This document shows positions 10,545 through 12,357 of a stretch of 12,357 nt of DNA, piece by piece. The position numbers and the translations under genes were made by a program. The notes below the pieces were generated by a model, which saw only the letters and a program-made list of their open reading frames with translations, ran no database searches and had not been told where the DNA came from. This stretch comes from JABIAL01 sp964645825 (GTDB lineage Bacteria > Patescibacteriota > Patescibacteriia > UBA1558 > GWA2-36-10). The stretch covers positions 1 to 12,357 of the forward strand of contig CAZXZY010000024.1 of assembly GCA_964645825.1 (NCBI GenBank), read 5' to 3'. Each line of letters starts with the position of its first letter. Positions within the stretch are counted from its first letter, which is position 1.

Positions 10545-12357
10545 ATGGAAGAACAAAAAAACACCCAAGCAAACGTAGTTACTGAAATGCCAAAAGATAG
10601 TGCCTCAGTAAATACAAGTCCTCTTAAAAATGAACAACCTGAAGAAGATTCTCGTAAGAAGAAAAAGTTTTTCTTTTGGTTTATTATCATTTTAGCTCTT
10701 TTTGCTCTGATCCAAAGCATTTTAGCTTTTGGTAAGAGTAATGACGAAGAGACCAGGCAAGTTGTTGATGAGCCTAAAGATTCAATTGTCGAAGAAATTA
10801 TAGTTGATGATGAAGTCAAAATTATTGAAGAGGAAAATAAATTAGTTTATAACCCTGTCTTGCCACCAGCTCCTCTTACGCCAGAGCCAGAAGAAATATC
10901 TGTAGAGGATTTAACAATCGATGATTGTATCGAGGCAAACATTACAATGGCTGCTTTGAATCCAGAAGATATTACCGATGATGTGGTAGCTCAATGTTTG
11001 ATTTTATGGGAAGACTTACAAGCTTTATTAGAAGATATTGAAGATGAGCCTGTTGCCACTACTACACCTACCACTACACCAAGAAGAGGTGGAGGCGGCG
11101 GTGGAGGCGGTGGATCCGTATCTTTATCTGATGAAGCTAATTTAGATTTATTTAAAGTAGATGTTATTGATGTTTTGCCTTTGGCTGGATTACAAGTAGA
11201 AAGCTTTGATGAACAAGGTGCTACATTGATCTCAGATGATTATTTTTGTTCAGATATAGAATTTAGTTCTACTCCATGTGTTAATAAGAATCAAGATTTA
11301 CTAGGACTTTTCTTAGCACCTATTGATGAAAATATTAGTTATATTAAAGTAGAGATTGATAGACTTAGTTTAATGCCAGTAGAATTCATTTGGGAAAATG
11401 AAGAAATTTTACAATTACAGACAGAAAATATTTTAGCAGGTGATGTAATAATGGTGACTGTTGTTGCTGAAGATGGTGTTACTACAAATTTATATAAACT
11501 AAACATTGAAGGTAATGTTGTTGATGATGCTAGTTTAAGCTTATTTAACATTGATTTCATCGATGTTTTGCCTTTAGTTGGTCTAAAAGTCAGTGATTTC
11601 AGTGAAGAAGGAGCTAATCTGATTTTGTCAGATTATCAGTGCGAAAACCCAAATTTTTCAAATGTCAGATGTATAAGTGAAAAGGATAACTTAACAGGCA
11701 TATTCATTGAACCACTTGATCCAGACTTTAGTTATATTAAAGTAGAGATTAAAAGGCTTAGCTTGATGCCGGTAGAGTTAGTTTGGGAAAATGAAGAGAT
11801 TCTTAAATTACACACAGAGGATATTTTATTAGGTGATGTAATCAGAGTGACAGTAGTTTCCGAAGATGGTAAGACTACAAATTTATATAAAGTTAACATT
11901 ACCGATAAAGCATCTATTGATACTTCTTTGAATAAATTTGTTATTGATAAATATGATATTCTGTCTCTAGAAAATTTAGAAATTAAAGATAAAGCTAGCG
12001 CCGGCGCTGTATTATATATTGATGATGTAGAAGATTGTCCAGATTGGTCTGATCATATTTGTAATACAAGCACTTTGAAAAGTTTAATTGTATCAGCTAC
12101 TCAACCTGATGTGAGCTATATAGGTGTTTCATTATTACGTGATGGTGTGTTGAAACTTTGGGAGAATGATGAGATTAATTTGTTAGCTCAAGAAAAATTC
12201 TTGATTAACGATGTTGTGTCAGTCAGGGTTGTTTCTAAAAATGCTTGGCACGAAACAATGTATAAAGTTACCATCAAAGCAGCTTCAACTGAAGTAGAAG
12301 AGGTTGTAATCACACCAAGTGAGCTCAAGCTTGTAAAAATTAAGCCAAGATTAGTTG
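10545..12357 (+). CDS. Membrane-anchored extracellular repeat protein, 3' end outside the window
   Basis: The frame is open for 604 codons to the right edge. Order: a charged cytoplasmic N-terminus (1-41) ending RKKKK; one membrane helix (42-62, FFFWFIIILALFALIQSILAF) oriented N-in; an acidic stalk (63-170); a Thr/Pro then Gly linker with nine Gly in a row (182-190). Three tandem repeats follow (196-321, 327-452, 458-577). Repeats 1 and 2 share about 78 of 126 residues by hand alignment without gaps; repeat 3 is more divergent. Each repeat has two Cys 10 residues apart (C235/C245, C366/C376) or 8 apart (C498/C506), probably a disulfide, then WENxE and a final VxVVxEDG...YKxxI strand pair. This resembles the cadherin-like beta-sandwich family (PF12733). 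No SD; three upstream promoter-like sites. It is likely a cell-surface adhesin or stalked scaffold. Confidence 0.85.
   Translation, partial: MEEQKNTQANVVTEMPKDSASVNTSPLKNEQPEEDSRKKKKFFFWFIIILALFALIQSILAFGKSNDEETRQVVDEPKDSIVEEIIVDDEVKIIEEENKLVYNPVLPPAPLTPEPEEISVEDLTIDDCIEANITMAALNPEDITDDVVAQCLILWEDLQALLEDIEDEPVATTTPTTTPRRGGGGGGGGGSVSLSDEANLDLFKVDVIDVLPLAGLQVESFDEQGATLISDDYFCSDIEFSSTPCVNKNQDLLGLFLAPIDENISYIKVEIDRLSLMPVEFIWENEEILQLQTENILAGDVIMVTVVAEDGVTTNLYKLNIEGNVVDDASLSLFNIDFIDVLPLVGLKVSDFSEEGANLILSDYQCENPNFSNVRCISEKDNLTGIFIEPLDPDFSYIKVEIKRLSLMPVELVWENEEILKLHTEDILLGDVIRVTVVSEDGKTTNLYKVNITDKASIDTSLNKFVIDKYDILSLENLEIKDKASAGAVLYIDDVEDCPDWSDHICNTSTLKSLIVSATQPDVSYIGVSLLRDGVLKLWENDEINLLAQEKFLINDVVSVRVVSKNAWHETMYKVTIKAASTEVEEVVITPSELKLVKIKPRLV
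11130..12275 (+). repeat. Three tandem protein-level repeats of about 126 aa
   Basis: Units lie at 11130-11507, 11523-11900 and 11916-12275. Units 1 and 2 keep long matching DNA stretches, such as GATGTTTTGCCTTT and AGTTATATTAAAGTAGAGAT, showing a fairly recent duplication, while the third is older or under different selection. Confidence 0.85.

Overview
The window looks like a piece of chromosome from an uncultured, AT-rich, small-genome bacterium, most likely of the Patescibacteria/CPR group. This is inferred from RecR, YbaB, DnaB and ArgS sequences that resemble that lineage, long runs of A/T, and core genes that mostly start without a Shine-Dalgarno (SD) sequence. No marker here proves the phylum.

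Layout. Positions 1-83 hold the C-terminus of ribosomal protein L21 (+). A bidirectional hairpin separates it from a minus-strand replication/repair cluster, dnaB > ybaB > recR (2486-127). From 2487 to 3180 lie two compact minus-strand transcription units, each with promoter, hairpin leader, good SD, tiny ORF (33 aa and 13 aa) and strong terminator. Then come tRNA-Lys(TTT), with a perfect consensus promoter, and argS (both minus). A 95-base divergent gap leads to a plus-strand pair: a P-type II (Ca2+-ATPase-like) cation pump, apparently leaderless, and a short-chain dehydrogenase. Next is a GC-richer island: a secreted, porin-like beta-barrel protein (+) and a convergent His-rich 158-aa protein of unknown function (-), separated by back-to-back terminators that share one palindromic U-tract. 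The window ends in a membrane-anchored extracellular protein with three beta-sandwich-like repeats (+), open at the right edge.

Two kinds of gene are mixed here. Housekeeping genes, the pump and the repeat protein are AT-rich and SD-less, and several are read from an extended -10 motif, TTATGNTATAAT. Four other genes (33 aa, 13 aa, 158 aa, porin-like) are GC-richer, carry SD sequences, have their own promoters and terminators, and in three of four cases have a hairpin in the leader. They look like self-contained cassettes, acquired or under separate expression rules. The most surprising is an outer-membrane-type barrel in what should be a monoderm lineage.

The pump, dehydrogenase and repeat protein act at the envelope or in general metabolism; no single pathway links everything. 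No CRISPR array, transposase, integrase or rRNA was seen.
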